From assembly GCA_023374025.1 (NCBI GenBank), contig SIJG01000038.1, forward strand, positions 901,140 through 965,139: a stretch of 64,000 nt of DNA, written 5' to 3'. Source of the DNA: Heterodera schachtii. Lineage: Eukaryota; Nematoda; Chromadorea; Rhabditida; Heteroderidae. Positions 52,976 through 64,000 of this stretch are shown piece by piece. Position 1 is the stretch's first letter. Each line of letters starts with the position of its first letter. The notes below the pieces were generated by a model that was given only the letters and a program-made list of their open reading frames with translations, did not search any database and was not told the origin of the DNA. The position numbers were made by a program, and so were the translations under genes.

Positions 52976-53394
52976 CTTTGTTCTGCGTTTTTAAGATGAA
53001 CCAAATCGCCGACAACAAAACTGTCAGACTGAAATACAAAGTGTAAAAAAAATATTGTACTAATTTTTTATGTATCTTTTTAAATAAAAGCATTATAAAA
53101 GCAAATCAAATTCTTCAAAATTTAATTAAATTATTTGGTTATATGTAAAATTTACAAATTTAAATATTTATTTTTATTTAAATGCTGTAAAACTTTTTAA
53201 TTAATTGCCTTATCTGGAACTTTTTCGTCAATTAGAACCAATGCCAGGTAGTCAAAATGGAAGTTTTCCCAATGTACGCGATAAAGTGCGCATTTTGTAA
53301 CAATGCTTTGCCAATCCATTGCGCTTCTGTGGCTATTCTCAGCCATTTCGGCAGGAAAACCTTTTCGAAGTGTGCCATAAACAAATAAAAACAT
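52976..53394 (-). pseudogene. Gamma-glutamylcyclotransferase-like gene, frameshifted
   Basis: An ATG at 53394 opens MFLFVYGTLRKGFP. FVYGTLRKG is the hallmark loop of the GGCT/AIG2 fold, enzymes that release 5-oxoproline from gamma-glutamyl compounds in the cytosol. Further on, the domain pattern continues in a shifted frame (AQWIGKALLQNAHFIAYIGK), while the first frame reads DYLALVLIDEKVPDKAIN to a TAA at 53197. At least one frameshift near 53330 is therefore likely, unless introns are hidden. A downstream exon (53028-52976) has a perfect acceptor TTTGTATTTCAG, encodes SDSFVVGDLVHLKNAEQ and has a donor CAAAG|GTATAT. Its link to the domain is not certain. The catalytic glutamate region is not visible. 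Confidence 0.5.
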
Positions 53395-53399
53395 TTTAT

Positions 53400-54500
53400 A
53401 AATCTTTTAATCAAAAAATATTTTTAATAAATTGGTAAAAGAATTTAAAAAATTGTGAAAAATTTTATTTCGAGAAAAAATGAATTTATTTAAGTTACTA
53501 AAGCTTAAGCTCAGCTTTTTATTACATCTCATAAACGCTATATTACATTTCTAAAATTCTTAAACAATTTAATTTTATAAGCAGATTTTAATAATAGCAA
53601 AAAAATAATTTTAAGAATAATAGGAAACTTTAAACAAAATTTCAATAAATTTTAACGAGAGACTTTTCTTTAATTTTTGAAAAACATCTATAGAGTTGTT
53701 TTCATATTTATTTAGGTATATTTAAACAAATTTTTGTGTAATAAATGAAAATTAATATAAAAATTTTATTTATAATTAATAAATGAAAATTAATATAAAA
53801 ATTTTATTTATAATCCTTCTTCATTATACATAAACATCCGTGCATGATAAAAGGAGATTGGTACAAGAAAAAAAATAAAGAGAGATAAACTTTAAGTGAA
53901 TTGCTAAACTTGCTAAACTAAACATTGAAATTCTAATGAATAATTAATGTATAAATTATTTAATAAAAGTTTATTAGGAAGAATAAGAGCCAAATCAAAC
54001 GTTGTATTTATGAAAACAATGTTGTTATAAATTTATTATATTATTTGATTTCAAGAAAAACTATATAAAATAAATTATACATTGGGAATGAGAGATAATA
54101 GCATAAAAAAGTTGCAAGTATTGTAATTTTTTTTTCACACATAAAAAACAAAATTCAGGTAAATTTCTGAAATATAAAAATGAAAGATAGCGTGAAAATA
54201 AAATTAAAGATTCTTCTCAGATGGAAGTAGAAAACTATGCATAGATGACGAGAATTATTTAAATGAAATAAAAAAATAAATAAAAAAAATATATATATAT
54301 GTAGAAAAGAAATATAAGTAATATTTAACAAATTTCAATATTCCTATTATACTTATATAACAAAAGATTAAAATCAAAATCCAATTATCAATAAATAAAA
54401 AATATTATTTTAAAGATTTAAAAAAAAATGATTACTACTAACTACCTTAAATATTTAAATGAAGACACCTAAGATTTTTTTAAATAATACAAAAAGTTTG
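53400..54500. other. AT-rich stretch with a short tandem duplication
   Basis: A unit of about 36 bases (AATGAAAATTAATATAAAAA...) is doubled near 53743-53813. Otherwise nothing. Confidence 0.6.
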
Positions 54501-54505
54501 CTTAA

Positions 54506-55349
54506 TCTCTGTATAAAGTTAAAACAAATTTTGTTACTTGGAACCATGTTCCAACTATACGCCCGATTGGTAATAAAGCAACAAGATCTTACAGATTTTG
54601 GAGCTTTGAAGCGGGAATTGGATTCAAGATTTTGAATTTCAAAATATCCGTAATTTTCATTCATAAAAACGCCAAATTCGATAAAAAGAAACGTTGGCAC
54701 CGTCTTAATAATATACCTGCTGCTTTCATAAAAATGGAGTTTTATTTACATTTTAATAATTTTGTAAAATGGGTATCAAACTCTATCAATGAAATTAATG
54801 TTTATAAATGTATTTTTTTGAAAATTTAAATAATTGGGATTTTGAAGTTTTCGGTTCATAGAATTCAGGTTTGACTCGAACAATTCAAATAATCTATTAT
54901 AGCTTTTGAGTTTTAGTTTCTAAGAGTTGGAGTCAAGATAATGCATTAGTTTATGGTCAAGCGCCACCTGCTGCTAACAATCAAAGGGTAATATCATCAA
55001 AAAATTAATAATTTTTTAAGTTATTTTTGTGATTTTTTGGGAGCAAATTTTATTCTAAAATAAAATAATGAAGATATTTGCTAAAATATTAAATAAATTT
55101 TGCCATATATTTTTATAATTGAACTTGAAAAAAATTTAAGAAAAATATGAAAAAATTCATATAATTTTTTTACATTAAGGCAAAAAGGATAAAGGAAAAG
55201 CGAAGAAACAAAAAGACAACCAAAATGAATTGGTTCATCAATTTTTGAAAATTCATAAAGATGGCCAAAAAAAGATTGGTAAAACATTTGATAATTATTT
55301 GGAAAGCTTGAACGAATTCAGCAAAAACTCTCAATTTAGAAAAAATTGA
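54506..55349 (+). CDS. Putative multi-exon gene, unrecognised
   Basis: Part 1 (54506-54829) is an open frame of 107 codons, the longest host-like frame here. It includes TNFVTWNHVPTIRPIGNKAT, RSYRFWSFEAGIGFKILNF and KRWHRLNNIPAAFIKMEFYL. It lacks an early ATG, so an upstream exon is expected. Part 2 (about 54925-54990) reads SWSQDNALVYGQAPPAANNQ and has a donor AAAGG|GTAATA. Part 3 follows TTTTTTACATTAAG at 55179 and reads KAKKQKDNQNELVHQFLKIH, then KTFDNYLESLNEFSKNSQF, to a TGA at 55347. A second frame continues from there with EKIEQIIEWCW. Parts 1 and 2 are in different frames and must be spliced. No domain is recognised; part 3 is a charged helical tail. Confidence 0.5.
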
Positions 55350-55564
55350 ACAGATCATAGAATGGTGTTGGAGCAATTCAAAAAAGGCTCATTAAAATGA
55401 TTTAAACCGAGATAGCACATAACTTTTTTTGGTTATTTTTTTGATTAAAACATGCATTCTTAGCACCATCAAAAGCGAATACCATAATCTTATATACAAA
55501 AGAAATAGCTAAATTATTTAATACGTTTGTAGAAAATATTGACGATATATTAAATAAGTTTTTT

Positions 55565-55650
55565 TTGGGTCATTTAATTTCCCAGCAATCCCATTAAATG
55601 AGCAAAGTTATGCACTTGTTGTTTTATTTGTATGGATCAGCACAGTATAA
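55565..55650 (+). CDS. Candidate exon
   Basis: The frame reads FGSFNFPAIPLNEQSYALVV and a hydrophobic end before a TAA at 55648. An acceptor TTAATTTCCCAG lies inside it. It could belong to the gene upstream. Confidence 0.25.
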
Positions 55651-55659
55651 AAATTTTTG

Positions 55660-56460
55660 TTTTGAATTTATTAAAAACTGTTTGAAAAACGGTTATCAGT
55701 AAGTAATTGATAAAACAGTATTTTTACTATATATTTAAAAAGTGAAATATTTATTAAGAAAATTTCATAGAAAAAATATTAAATTAAAGTCATTATAATT
55801 TGAAATTTCTCGCTTTATTTTTGACAATTTCAAAAGGATTTTTAAGAATCTTGAGCCCTTTTGAGAAAATAGTCAGAAATTAATTAAATTTTATGATAAA
55901 TTTTGAAAATTCTTAATTTTTCCTACGTCGGCGCCTATCATTTTCTCCCCAAATTTTAACAAAAATATATAAAGATAATATTTGTTGAAAAGTGAAAATT
56001 GAATGAAAATTGTTGAGGGTTTTAATAATTAAAATACTTGTATTTTATTATTATCTACGAGATTTAATGAAAATGTATCATTTCCATTCGAATATAATTA
56101 AAAAATAATTACTAAAAAAGATATTAATTAAGTCGATAAAATAATTTATGTCAAATAGATTAAAATTGAATCCAAATTCGAAAATGCAAAAATTAAAAAA
56201 CAAAGCAGCTATCTTACAAATTTGAACAAAATTAAAGTTTTTAAAATCATACTCAAAAATTATACATCACAAAGACTTAATAAAAAAAATGCATCAATGT
56301 ACAATTACAATGAAAAAAACCTAGAATAGAATTAAAAAACTTAATTTATTTGCAAACATTTTTTATTTACAATAAAATTTATTGTCGCTCTTTTTAATTA
56401 CAGGAAAAGTGTTATTTAAGAAAAAAAAGATTAGGTAAACAAACTTAAAATTTTTTAATT
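55660..56460. other. AT-rich stretch
   Basis: A weak member of the dispersed GC-box family near 55905-55955 (TACGTCGGCGCCTATC). Otherwise nothing. Confidence 0.5.
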
Positions 56461-56463
56461 TGT

Positions 56464-56725
56464 GGGAAAAGGGCGTTGCGCGAAACCCGCAAAAAAGGGC
56501 GTTGCGCGAAAACCGCAAAAAAAGGGCGTTACGCGAAAACCCCAAAAATTTTATAATTAATTTTTTTTAATGTTATTAGGCAAATTAATCAAATAAATTA
56601 TTTTACAATTAATTTTTTAAATATTAATAAGCAAATTAATCAAATAAATTATTTTACAATTAATTCTTAAAAATATTATTAAGCAAATTTTCTCAAATAA
56701 AAAATATATGTATAGCAAATGGATA
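56464..56725. mobile_element. Solitary end of a CGCGAAAACCGC element
   Basis: Three modules AAGGGCGTTGCGCGAAA(A)C(C)CGCAAAA lie in tandem. They are followed by AATTTTATAATTAATTTTTT and three AT-rich units of about 60 bases (CAAATTAATCAAATAAATTA...). The order and words match the left part of 20395-21296, as far as ATTATTAAGCAAATTTTCTC and AATATATGTATA. No GGTGC end or partner arm is present. Confidence 0.7.
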
Positions 56726-56816
56726 ATAAAAATAAAAAAATCATCGTCAAAGAAAACAATAAATAAGGTAAATACATATAATTTGTAAAACGATCAAAAC
56801 GTTCATAAGCATTATC

Positions 56817-57080
56817 TCAAAGAATTTTAATTTTAATTTTTTTAAAAGAATTTGTTTTTATTAGTTCTTTATCGAGTTGATTCCACAATTTGGTTGCCCT
56901 TCCAGCAAAGGGAATGAATTTTTTGCCTAGTTTATATTTTGTGTTAAATCGGTAGAAAGGAATATTGAATCGTGTTGATGGTTTAAAAATGGAGAAAAGT
57001 TTCAGATCTGTTTGGCCATAAACAATTTTATGCGCCATGAACAGATCGAATAAGTACTGCCTATTCTCAAGTTTTGGCAG
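56817..57080 (-). pseudogene. C-terminal scrap of a LINE reverse transcriptase
   Basis: Minus-strand frame LPKLENRQYLFDLFMAHKIV, then FAGRATKLWNQLDKELIKTN and a TAA at 56817. The pattern LE.RR..DL....K, RF......F..RA..LWN.L is the tail of CR1/jockey-like ORF2 proteins. It differs from the LINE at 29041-30203, so it comes from a second lineage. It abuts the dispersed repeat at 57081. Confidence 0.7.
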
Positions 57081-57474
57081 CTATTTTTAACTTTTGTGCT
57101 TTAAGATTATATGTATATATCATTAATTTATTTTTAAGTTCTTCATATTTACTATTGATTTTTTAAACAAAATATTAAAATTTCTTATTTTCTGAACTTT
57201 TAGTGATTAATTGTAAATATTCTGATTATTATTCCTTTTTAAATTTCTTGTATTCGATATTATTTAAATATATTTATATCTTCTTTTATTAAATTTGCAA
57301 ATGGGTATGCATTATAAAAGAAATTTTTTATCGCACTAAATTAATTACCATCTCATGCACTGGGAATTTTGTTCGTATAAACAACTCAATTTTTTAACCT
57401 TCGTAATATATTTTAAATAATACGAATTTAATTATGTTTATATTTAATGATATATGTACGGTTAGATGGAAATT
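57081..57474. repeat. Third copy of the dispersed AT-rich repeat
   Basis: Matches 40711-41100 with small indels, ending GTTAGATGGAAATT. Confidence 0.85.
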
Positions 57475-57479
57475 GGGTA

Positions 57480-57865
57480 CATGCAATTAGTGCCAAAAAA
57501 TCGATTTACTAACGGTGGCAATATGTAAAACATTCCAAACAAGAAATAAACTAAATAATTAAAACTAAATGAAAAATTAAACCCTAATTTATCAAAGTTA
57601 TAATACATTTTTAACCACTATCACCACAACACAATTCGATCGCGACTTTAGCTCTTGAATATTTTTTAACAAAAATTTATTTATTTATTATTGAAGGTTT
57701 TTTCACCATCAAATTTCACTAGACGAATTTTGTAATTTTCAGTACCCCTTTCTATTAACAAAAAAAAGGTAAAAATAAATTAAAAATATGACAGCATTCA
57801 TTTAAAATCAATAATAAATTATAATTTACAAATACGAAAAGAAAATAGTTTTTATAATCCTGAAT
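57480..57865. other. AT-rich stretch
   Basis: Only weak short frames, for example MFYILPPLVNRFFGT on the minus strand ending near 57476. Confidence 0.35.
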
Positions 57866-57866
57866 A

Positions 57867-58034
57867 AAAAATTAAATTACTTTTTAAACAAGGCATATGC
57901 CACACACCAAATTTGGCCATTTGGTGCCGCTTTCCATCAAAAATATGCCAAATAATCTTTGATAAAAATTATGTAAACCGTATAATCGCTGAGGATCAAG
58001 CGAAGGCGGCCACAGGTATGAACGATTTTTTGTA
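57867..58034 (+). CDS. Candidate exon, 56 codons
   Basis: Open from a TAA to a TAG at 58032. It reads CHTPNLAIWCRFPSKI, then DKNYVNRIIAEDQAKAAT, before a donor-like CCACAG|GTATGA at 58014. The last 20 codons are GC-balanced and protein-like. No ATG; acceptor unassigned. Unrecognised. Confidence 0.3.
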
Positions 58035-58039
58035 GAGTG

Positions 58040-59335
58040 TAAATTAAATTATATATACATTTATATATGAAAATCATGAGCTTACAAGTAAAAATAAATA
58101 AAATAAAAGCAATAATTTTCAATGTCGTAGATTTTGTTTTATTTGTTCTTTATTTTGCATTGTTTCATTCTTTAATTAAATCTGTAATTTCTATATATGT
58201 ATATGAATTACACTGCATTCTCTAATTTTATTTTACACTTAATTTTGAATTCGGGAGATCGAATTCTCTGGATTGTAAATTTTATTTAACAAGGGGTCGA
58301 CCCAATTCTTTAACATTTAAATTAAATAATATAGGTTTAGCGTTGAAGAATTTTATTTTATTATTATCAAATTTATTTAATTGATTAATTGTCTTTGTAC
58401 ATCATCTTAAGTTTTTTAATTTCATTATATATATATTCCGACTAAACATTTATGCAAAATATAGTGCAATTTAATAATCTAGTTGATTTGGGTTAAAAAT
58501 AATAAAATTTACTTTTTGAACAAAATTTTAAATTTATTATTATGCTCTATCATAGTCATTATTTAGTAATGAAAAAATTAAATTAAACTTATTAGTTATT
58601 AAAATAAAATGTTTTTGTCAAATAATTATTAAAGCGTAGTTTTCAATTTTTAAATGAAATAGTTTGAATAATTCATATATTTTTGCTTAACCCTGATTTT
58701 TGTTTTTTCCAATAAATGTATATTTATGATATTTAAATTATTTTAATAAAAATTATATATATTTCATGATTGAATGAGTAAAAAAATATTTCTTTGAATT
58801 GTGTTTATAAATTTAATTTTCTTCCATTTTCATTGCGGTTTGTTATATTTTTTACAATTTTATTTTAATAAATGAATTATTTATTTTTTTATTTAACATT
58901 ATTTTTTCTTTAATAGTTTTTTATATAATTCTTTTTAAATCATTAAAAAGTTTTTGATATTTATGCTTCTTAAATTACATTAGATCAATAGAAATCTTTC
59001 TTTCCAAAAGAATGTTTATTCCTTTAGTGAACTATGGTTTTTATGTTAATTGATTTATGATTTTTATTTTTAAGACTTACTAATTTTCCATTTCATTTTT
59101 TTTCTAATGATATTTCATTGGTCAGCAATAGTAAATTTTTTCAAAATAATATTTTAATATAGCCATCAATGGATGAATTAATAATTATTTAATATTTAAC
59201 CTTTTCTAATATTCTTATTAAAACTTTATGCTTTCTTAGATCATTTAAGATCCAATACCCCTTAAATTGAATTCAAATAATTTGTATAAACCAAATACAT
59301 TTTTATGCTTTTATGAAAATTCAGGTGTCATTTAA
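58040..59335. other. AT-rich stretch
   Basis: A frame at 58226-58384 (plus) containing FEFGRSNSLDCKFYLTRGRP is open for 52 codons but has no splice support. Otherwise nothing. Confidence 0.3.
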
Positions 59336-59338
59336 TAA

Positions 59339-60106
59339 ATGTTTTTTTTAATTGTCAAGCCATTTCTTCTCCGAATTTCAAAGGATCTAGAACAACTGTA
59401 AGTGCTTTAATGAATGATGAGTGAAATATTTTTTGATTTTTTTCTCCAAAATTCCAATAAACATAAATAGTTTTAAATCTTTTTGATTTAGTGTTCTTAT
59501 TTGTTTTTTTCTTTCCTTAAATTCCTTTGAGTAAAATTAATATTATATAAGTTTGATTCATTTATACATGCAGAGACACTATTCTTTTCCAAATTTATGA
59601 TAAAACACATATTCATTATTTTGGCTATTTTCAAGAAGAAATTTTTACTAATTAAATTAGGCGAAATAGAATTTAAGATGATGTAGAATAAATAATGAAA
59701 AGAAAGAATAAACATTATATTTTTTATAAAAAATAAATAAATAGGCAATTCAATAACGTTTAATAAAAAATTTATACACCATAAAGTGGATATTTTGTTG
59801 ATTTAATATTATTTGTTTTTCTGATTACTGGATTAATTTAACAAGTTTTATTTAAAATGAAATTTTTTAAATAGGTTTTCAAACGTAGTAATTCTCTCTA
59901 CGTTTAAATGTTTAGTCAAGAATTTTTATTTTAAATAATTTATATAATAATTTTCAATTATTTTAATTTTTGCTTTTTATTTCAGCGTACAATTGTCTCT
60001 AGCTGCTCTAGTATGGTACTTCGGGACTGTTCAAAATCTTGTGGAGTCGGCCAGAATTTTACGATTAATGCTTGCTTTGCTTTATGTACCCATTCTCATT
60101 CTTTGA
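59339..60106 (+). CDS. Putative two-exon small membrane protein
   Basis: Exon 1 (59339-59397) starts with an ATG preceded by an in-frame stop. It encodes MFFLIVKPFLLRISKDLEQ and ends at a canonical donor AACT|GTAAGTGC. An intron of 588 bases ends in an excellent acceptor CTTTTTATTTCAG. Exon 2 (59986-60106) joins in phase 2 and reads VQLSLAALVWYFGTVQNLVE, then SARILRLMLALLYVPILIL and TGA, for about 59 residues. The joined frame alternates hydrophobic stretches and suggests one or two transmembrane helices. Another frame of exon 2 runs longer (to 60229) but does not match the donor phase. Family unknown. Confidence 0.5.
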
Positions 60107-60239
60107 TGTTTTTAGTTTGTATGTCTTTTGAATTTATTTATTTTTTGTTATTTATATTGAAAAAGAAAATTTATATGTTAGTTTCTAAGTTTAATTATTT
60201 TTTATTAAAAATTACTCAGAACAAATCTTAAATAATATT

Positions 60240-61735
60240 TGATATTCTAGTAATTTCCAAGAAATTGTTAGTTTTATATTTTATGTTATTAAATAATTAT
60301 ATTCATTTTTTTATAGTTTAATGTTTATCTAATTAAATAGGCTATAATATTTGTGTCGATCCACTTTAAATAAAATATATAATTTTTAAAATGGCTTTGT
60401 AAATGCTCTTTTCATTAAAACAATTTGGTTTATTTAATGTAATTGCCAGAAAGAGCAAAAATATTTCATAAGTATTATCTGAGAACGCATATAAAAATTT
60501 ATTTATTTCAATGTTACTCCTGAGTTTATTATTACAATTAAAGATTTGATTTTACTTTTAAATTAATTCCTGAATTTCAATCACTTGTTTCTTGCCCGCA
60601 GGCAAGGTTTTAAAAATTGATAAAAAAATTATTTTTATATTCTACGGTGTGTTAACAACGCAAATTTTTACATTTTTAATTGTTTTATTTATTTGCCACA
60701 AAGAACATAAATACTTCATAAGTCTTCCCTAGAAGATCATACTAAAATTTTAAAATTCTTCTAATTTTAATTTCCCGTTTTAACAAATATATCTTTTAAG
60801 TTGATTTACCAAAAATTTTTATGGTAATCCTTTTTAAAATACTATATACTTTCTTTATTGGATTTAGTTATTTAATTTTGTTTTTTTTTAAATTATCATT
60901 TTTTAATCGTTTTATTTTCATGGAACAAAAGTAAATAAGTAAATTATTTTGATTTATTTAATGTAATTGCCACAAAGAAAATAAATATTTTGAGAAATAA
61001 AAGAATGAAAAACCGTAATTCTCGAGTCATCGCATAGGCGCAAAGAAAATGAAAACATTCGGGCCAAGATAAAAAATATAAAAGTTTACAAATGAACTTA
61101 ATTTCTTACTAAAGCAATTTAATAATTTACTTTTATAAATTTTTTAATCGTCGTATTTGTAAAAATATTTATTTTATATTTAAAATAACACTTTTATAGT
61201 AAAAAAAAATTAAAAATTAATATTTAAACATTTAATTTTTTTGTATGTAAAATGTCCACAATATATAAAAATAACAATAACTTCAATAATTTATTAAATA
61301 CCTATAAAATGAAATTATAAGATATAGCATAAAATAATAATTTTATATACTTTAAGCAATTTTCTGGGAACTTATTGAAATTGACAATAATATTATCAAT
61401 TTAATTAATTATTAAAAGTTAATATAAAAAACTCAATATTAAGTATTTTATCGAGATTTTGGATTCTATTTACAAAGCAATTCACTTCATACAATGGAAA
61501 CCGGCAAATGTATATATAAATGAATAAAAAAAATGTATAAAGAGGAATATTCATCCAATTAAATTTATTAAAGCATTTTTGTAAAATAAGTTTAATAATA
61601 AGTAAAATGAAAAGTTATTAAATTAATTGGTTATAAATAAAAATAAATGAAGATAAACTTATCTTATAATTGTTTCCAAAAAAGTTCATTATATGAAATA
61701 GAAGAGACGATAATAATGATGTAAATAGTGTCATT
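60240..61735. other. AT-rich stretch, nothing seen
   Basis: No supported gene, repeat or element. Confidence 0.6.
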
Positions 61736-61743
61736 TAGAGAAA

Positions 61744-62250
61744 TCCTATATAATAAAGTTGAGTGTTTGTCAGTTCCATGGCGTTGTGTTTGTGTGGCGC
61801 TTTATTTAAATTTGTGTGGGGAGAAATGCGAAAGAAAAAGAGATGAAAAGAAATTGTTAAGAAAAAGAAAAATGCAAAAGAAATAGTATTGACAAAGAAA
61901 AAAGCAAAAAGAAATAGTTGTGAGAGAAAAGATTTTCTTCCCGTGTTGTGGTGGTTAGTAAGAGGGAAGAAGGGAGATAGCGCACTGTCTGCCTGTCTGT
62001 CTATGCGGGGACGCGGCGGATGGGATGGGCAGACAGTGTGGACAGACGCGTGCGGCTGTGCAGCAGCAGTCTGTTGGATGCGTGCGTGTGTGTGGGAGAG
62101 GGAGGGAGTGGGGGAAAAGAGAGAGTAAATTGCAATGGAAAAGAAAAAAGAGTAAAAGAAAGGAAAGGGAGAGACAATGGGAAATTTGTCTCGCATCCCT
62201 TCCTTATTTTCACCCCATCTTTAATTATATAAAAAAGGCAATAAAAGAAT
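61744..62250. other. Purine-rich region with Helitron-like 5' start
   Basis: TCCTATATAATAAAGTTGAG at 61744, preceded by A, resembles the 5' ends of Helitrons (TC-TATATAATAA...). It is followed by G/T-rich then strongly purine-rich DNA (GAAAGAAAAAGAGATG, AGAGGGAGGGAG). A patch at 61980-62100 is GC-rich. No Rep/helicase frame and no CTRR end with hairpin were found, so the assignment is tentative. Long frames on both strands reflect the purine bias. Confidence 0.35.
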
Positions 62251-62259
62251 AAGGAAAAT

Positions 62260-62660
62260 TTCCGAGATATAACAATTGTGCTGAAGTTGTTAAAAAGATT
62301 TGTTATTGTATGAGGTTGCACTATTGTGCTTCTCATCCATGAGACACATAAGTGAAATTTCTCAACGTTTTTAAAATTTATTGTTTTACGATCCATACTA
62401 TTGTGTCTCTCATGCTTTAAAGATAACACATGTGTTGATTAATGATTTGAAAAATGAAATATTTGGTTTTGCTTTTTTGTTTTGTCAGTTTGTGTAAAAA
62501 GCTATTGTTTTGTTTATGTAAATGATAATGAATTTTGTTTATAATATGCACTTAAATGAATGAATGAGAATTTGTTTAAAAATTTGTATAAAATGAATGT
62601 TAAGAAATGTTGTCCGTAAGAAAATTGCAAGAAACAAAGAAAATGAGGAAAATGCTAATA
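62260..62660. other. Unique AT-rich spacer
   Basis: Contains two related phrases ATTGTGCTTCTCATCCATGA and ATTGTGTCTCTCATGC. No gene seen. Confidence 0.5.
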
Positions 62661-62666
62661 ACTTTA

Positions 62667-63226
62667 ACCTTTGGCGCAGAAAATTGGTGAGGTGGGCCGA
62701 AGGCCCCCGAACGAGGCCGCGAAGCGGCCGAGTGAGTACCTTTGGCGCAGAAAATTGGTGAGTGGGGCCGAAGGCCCCCGAACGAGGCCGCGAAGCGGCC
62801 GAGTGAGTACCTTTGGCGCAGAAAATTGGTGAGTGGGGCCGAAGGCCCCCGAACGAGGCCGCGAAGCGGCCGAGTGAGTACCTTTGGCGCAGAAAATTGG
62901 TGAGTGGGGCCGAAGGCCCCCGAACGAGGCCGCGAAGCGGCCGAGTGAGTACCTTTGGCGCAGAAAATTGTTGAGGGGGCCGAAGGCCTCCGAACGAGGC
63001 CGCGAAGCGGCCGAGTGAGTACCTTTGGCGCAGAAAATTGGTGAGTGGGGCCGAAGGCCCCCGAACGAGGCCGCGAAGCGGCCGAGTGAGTACCTTTGGC
63101 GCAGAAATTGGTGAGGGGGGCCGAAGGCCCCCGAACGAGGCCGCGAAGCGGCCGAGTGAGTACCTTTGGCGCAGAAATTTGTGAGGGGGGCCGAAGGCCC
63201 CCTTACGAGGCCGCGAAGCGGCCGAG
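62667..63226. repeat. Eight 70-71 bp GC-rich tandem units
   Basis: Units start at 62667, 62738, 62809, 62880, 62951, 63021, 63092 and 63162 with ACCTTTGGCGCAGAAAATTG. Each carries two perfect short hairpins, GGGGCCGAAGGCCCC and GGCCGCGAAGCGGCC. Differences between units are few, so the array is young. The long minus-strand frame across it is a repeat translation. A ninth GAGGCCGCGAAGCGGCCGAG stands alone at 63448-63467. Confidence 0.95.
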
Positions 63227-63447
63227 CCCTCCCCAACGGTTCAACATCCCAAGGCAACAAAAAGAAAAAGGCTGAAGAAATTTGCTGAGGTTGAATCCCA
63301 GTGATTGGAATGCCTGAGGGTTGAGTCCATGTGATAGTAAGTCCCAGTGATTTGAATGCCGAGGGTGTATAAGAAATGACAAGAAACAAAAAGATCAGTA
63401 GAATGTTAAAATTGTTGTGCCATAAGAAATTGCCAAGAGACGGGTGC

Positions 63448-63467
63448 GAGGCCGCGAAGCGGCCGAG
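63448..63467. repeat. Solitary copy of the array hairpin
   Basis: CGAGGCCGCGAAGCGGCCGA, identical to the second hairpin of the 71-bp units, 220 bases after the array. It may mark the end of the element that holds the array. The DNA from 63480 to the window end is AT-rich with nothing seen. Confidence 0.8.
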
Positions 63468-64000
63468 CCATTTTCGGTGTTATGATTCATAATTTAACAA
63501 CACAACCGTACTTCCTAAAAAGACAAAATAAATATACAAAGAAGGATGCTGACGAAACCGAAGAATGTTTTGACTGATCATTTTTAAATTATTAATTATA
63601 AAAATTATTAAACAATTAAGAAAATTAAAATTCTATTCTAATAACAATTTACAATCTTTTTAAAGAAATTTTATTTGTATTTACTGTTTATTCAATAATG
63701 TTTAAATAAATTAAAACTATTTAGTTGAACCTTAACATAATTTATTTTTTAATTACTTTAATGAAACAATTTTTTGAATCAATTAATTTACTGTAAAATT
63801 GTGCATTGTTGTTTTGTTTTAGTTACAACATACAATTTTTCCTAGTTCTTTCATTTTTTTAAATTTTAACTTTTAAAAAGAAGCTTTTAATCTTTTAAAA
63901 TTTTACTTTTATGCTTAAGTATTATTAAAATTAATTTAAGTTAAAATTTATGACAATCCTATTGCCTAAAATTTTCAAAAATTTCTTGTTTTAATTCTTT

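Noticed and set aside
54455..54700. Minus-strand ORF resembling a LINE tail (NRAYSWNMVPS)
   Set aside because: It is antisense to the 107-codon plus frame, and the similarity is only a few residues.
60013..60231. Thrombospondin type-1-like motif (CSKSCGVG)
   Set aside because: The frame does not fit the donor phase of the upstream exon, and no tryptophan or full cysteine pattern is present.
62667..63226. CRISPR array
   Set aside because: Units are contiguous, with no unique spacers, in animal DNA.
62664..63389. 241-codon minus-strand ORF over the 71-bp array
   Set aside because: Translation of tandem units whose length alternates between 70 and 71; no start context, no domain.
63441..63480. 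Helitron 3' terminus
   Set aside because: A hairpin is present but no CTRR follows at the expected distance.

Overview
The window is a strongly AT-rich piece of animal nuclear DNA. Three things show this: split genes with GT-AG introns, some only about 50 bases long; remnants of a BEL/Pao LTR retrotransposon, a group known only from animals; and LINE reverse transcriptase fragments. A SPRY-domain gene, tiny introns and a BEL/Pao gag with three zinc knuckles fit a nematode best, but that placement is inference. There is no rRNA, no CRISPR and no prokaryotic operon structure, so ribosome-binding sites and operators do not apply.

Layout. 1-5.3 kb: a direct repeat of about 0.9 kb present twice, with a putative secreted-protein gene on the minus strand ending inside the second copy. 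5.3-15.2 kb: AT-rich DNA with short exon-like islands, one of them RRM-like, plus a hAT-like element and a GC-rich patch. 15.3-16.5 kb: a palindromic transposon with tRNA-like sequences in both arms. 17-26 kb: more exons and two TIR elements (20.4-21.3 and 25.2-26.0 kb), the first with another element nested in it. 27.4-30.2 kb: a 524-bp element filled with CCAGGT words, an LTR remnant and a broken LINE. 31-44 kb: CCGAAA-word repeats, split genes at 33.3 and 39.3-40.4 kb, and two TIR elements. 44.6-50.8 kb: the BEL/Pao zone (a pol scrap, two gag pieces, a 24-bp tandem array, an LTR) with a SPRY pseudogene between. 51.5-55.7 kb: a TIR element enclosing a tRNA-like gene, a gamma-glutamylcyclotransferase-like gene with a frameshift, and a multi-exon gene. 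56-64 kb: a LINE tail, a dispersed repeat, a split membrane-protein gene and an array of 71-bp GC-rich units.

Most host genes proposed here are very small. I chained them by eye from acceptor and donor sequences and compatible phases. The SPRY and cyclotransferase calls rest on recognisable domain motifs; the others are unnamed and of low to moderate confidence. The genes show no evident common pathway. The clearest theme is small non-autonomous transposons that share short terminal motifs but carry repeated short words next to their ends or as their whole interior.
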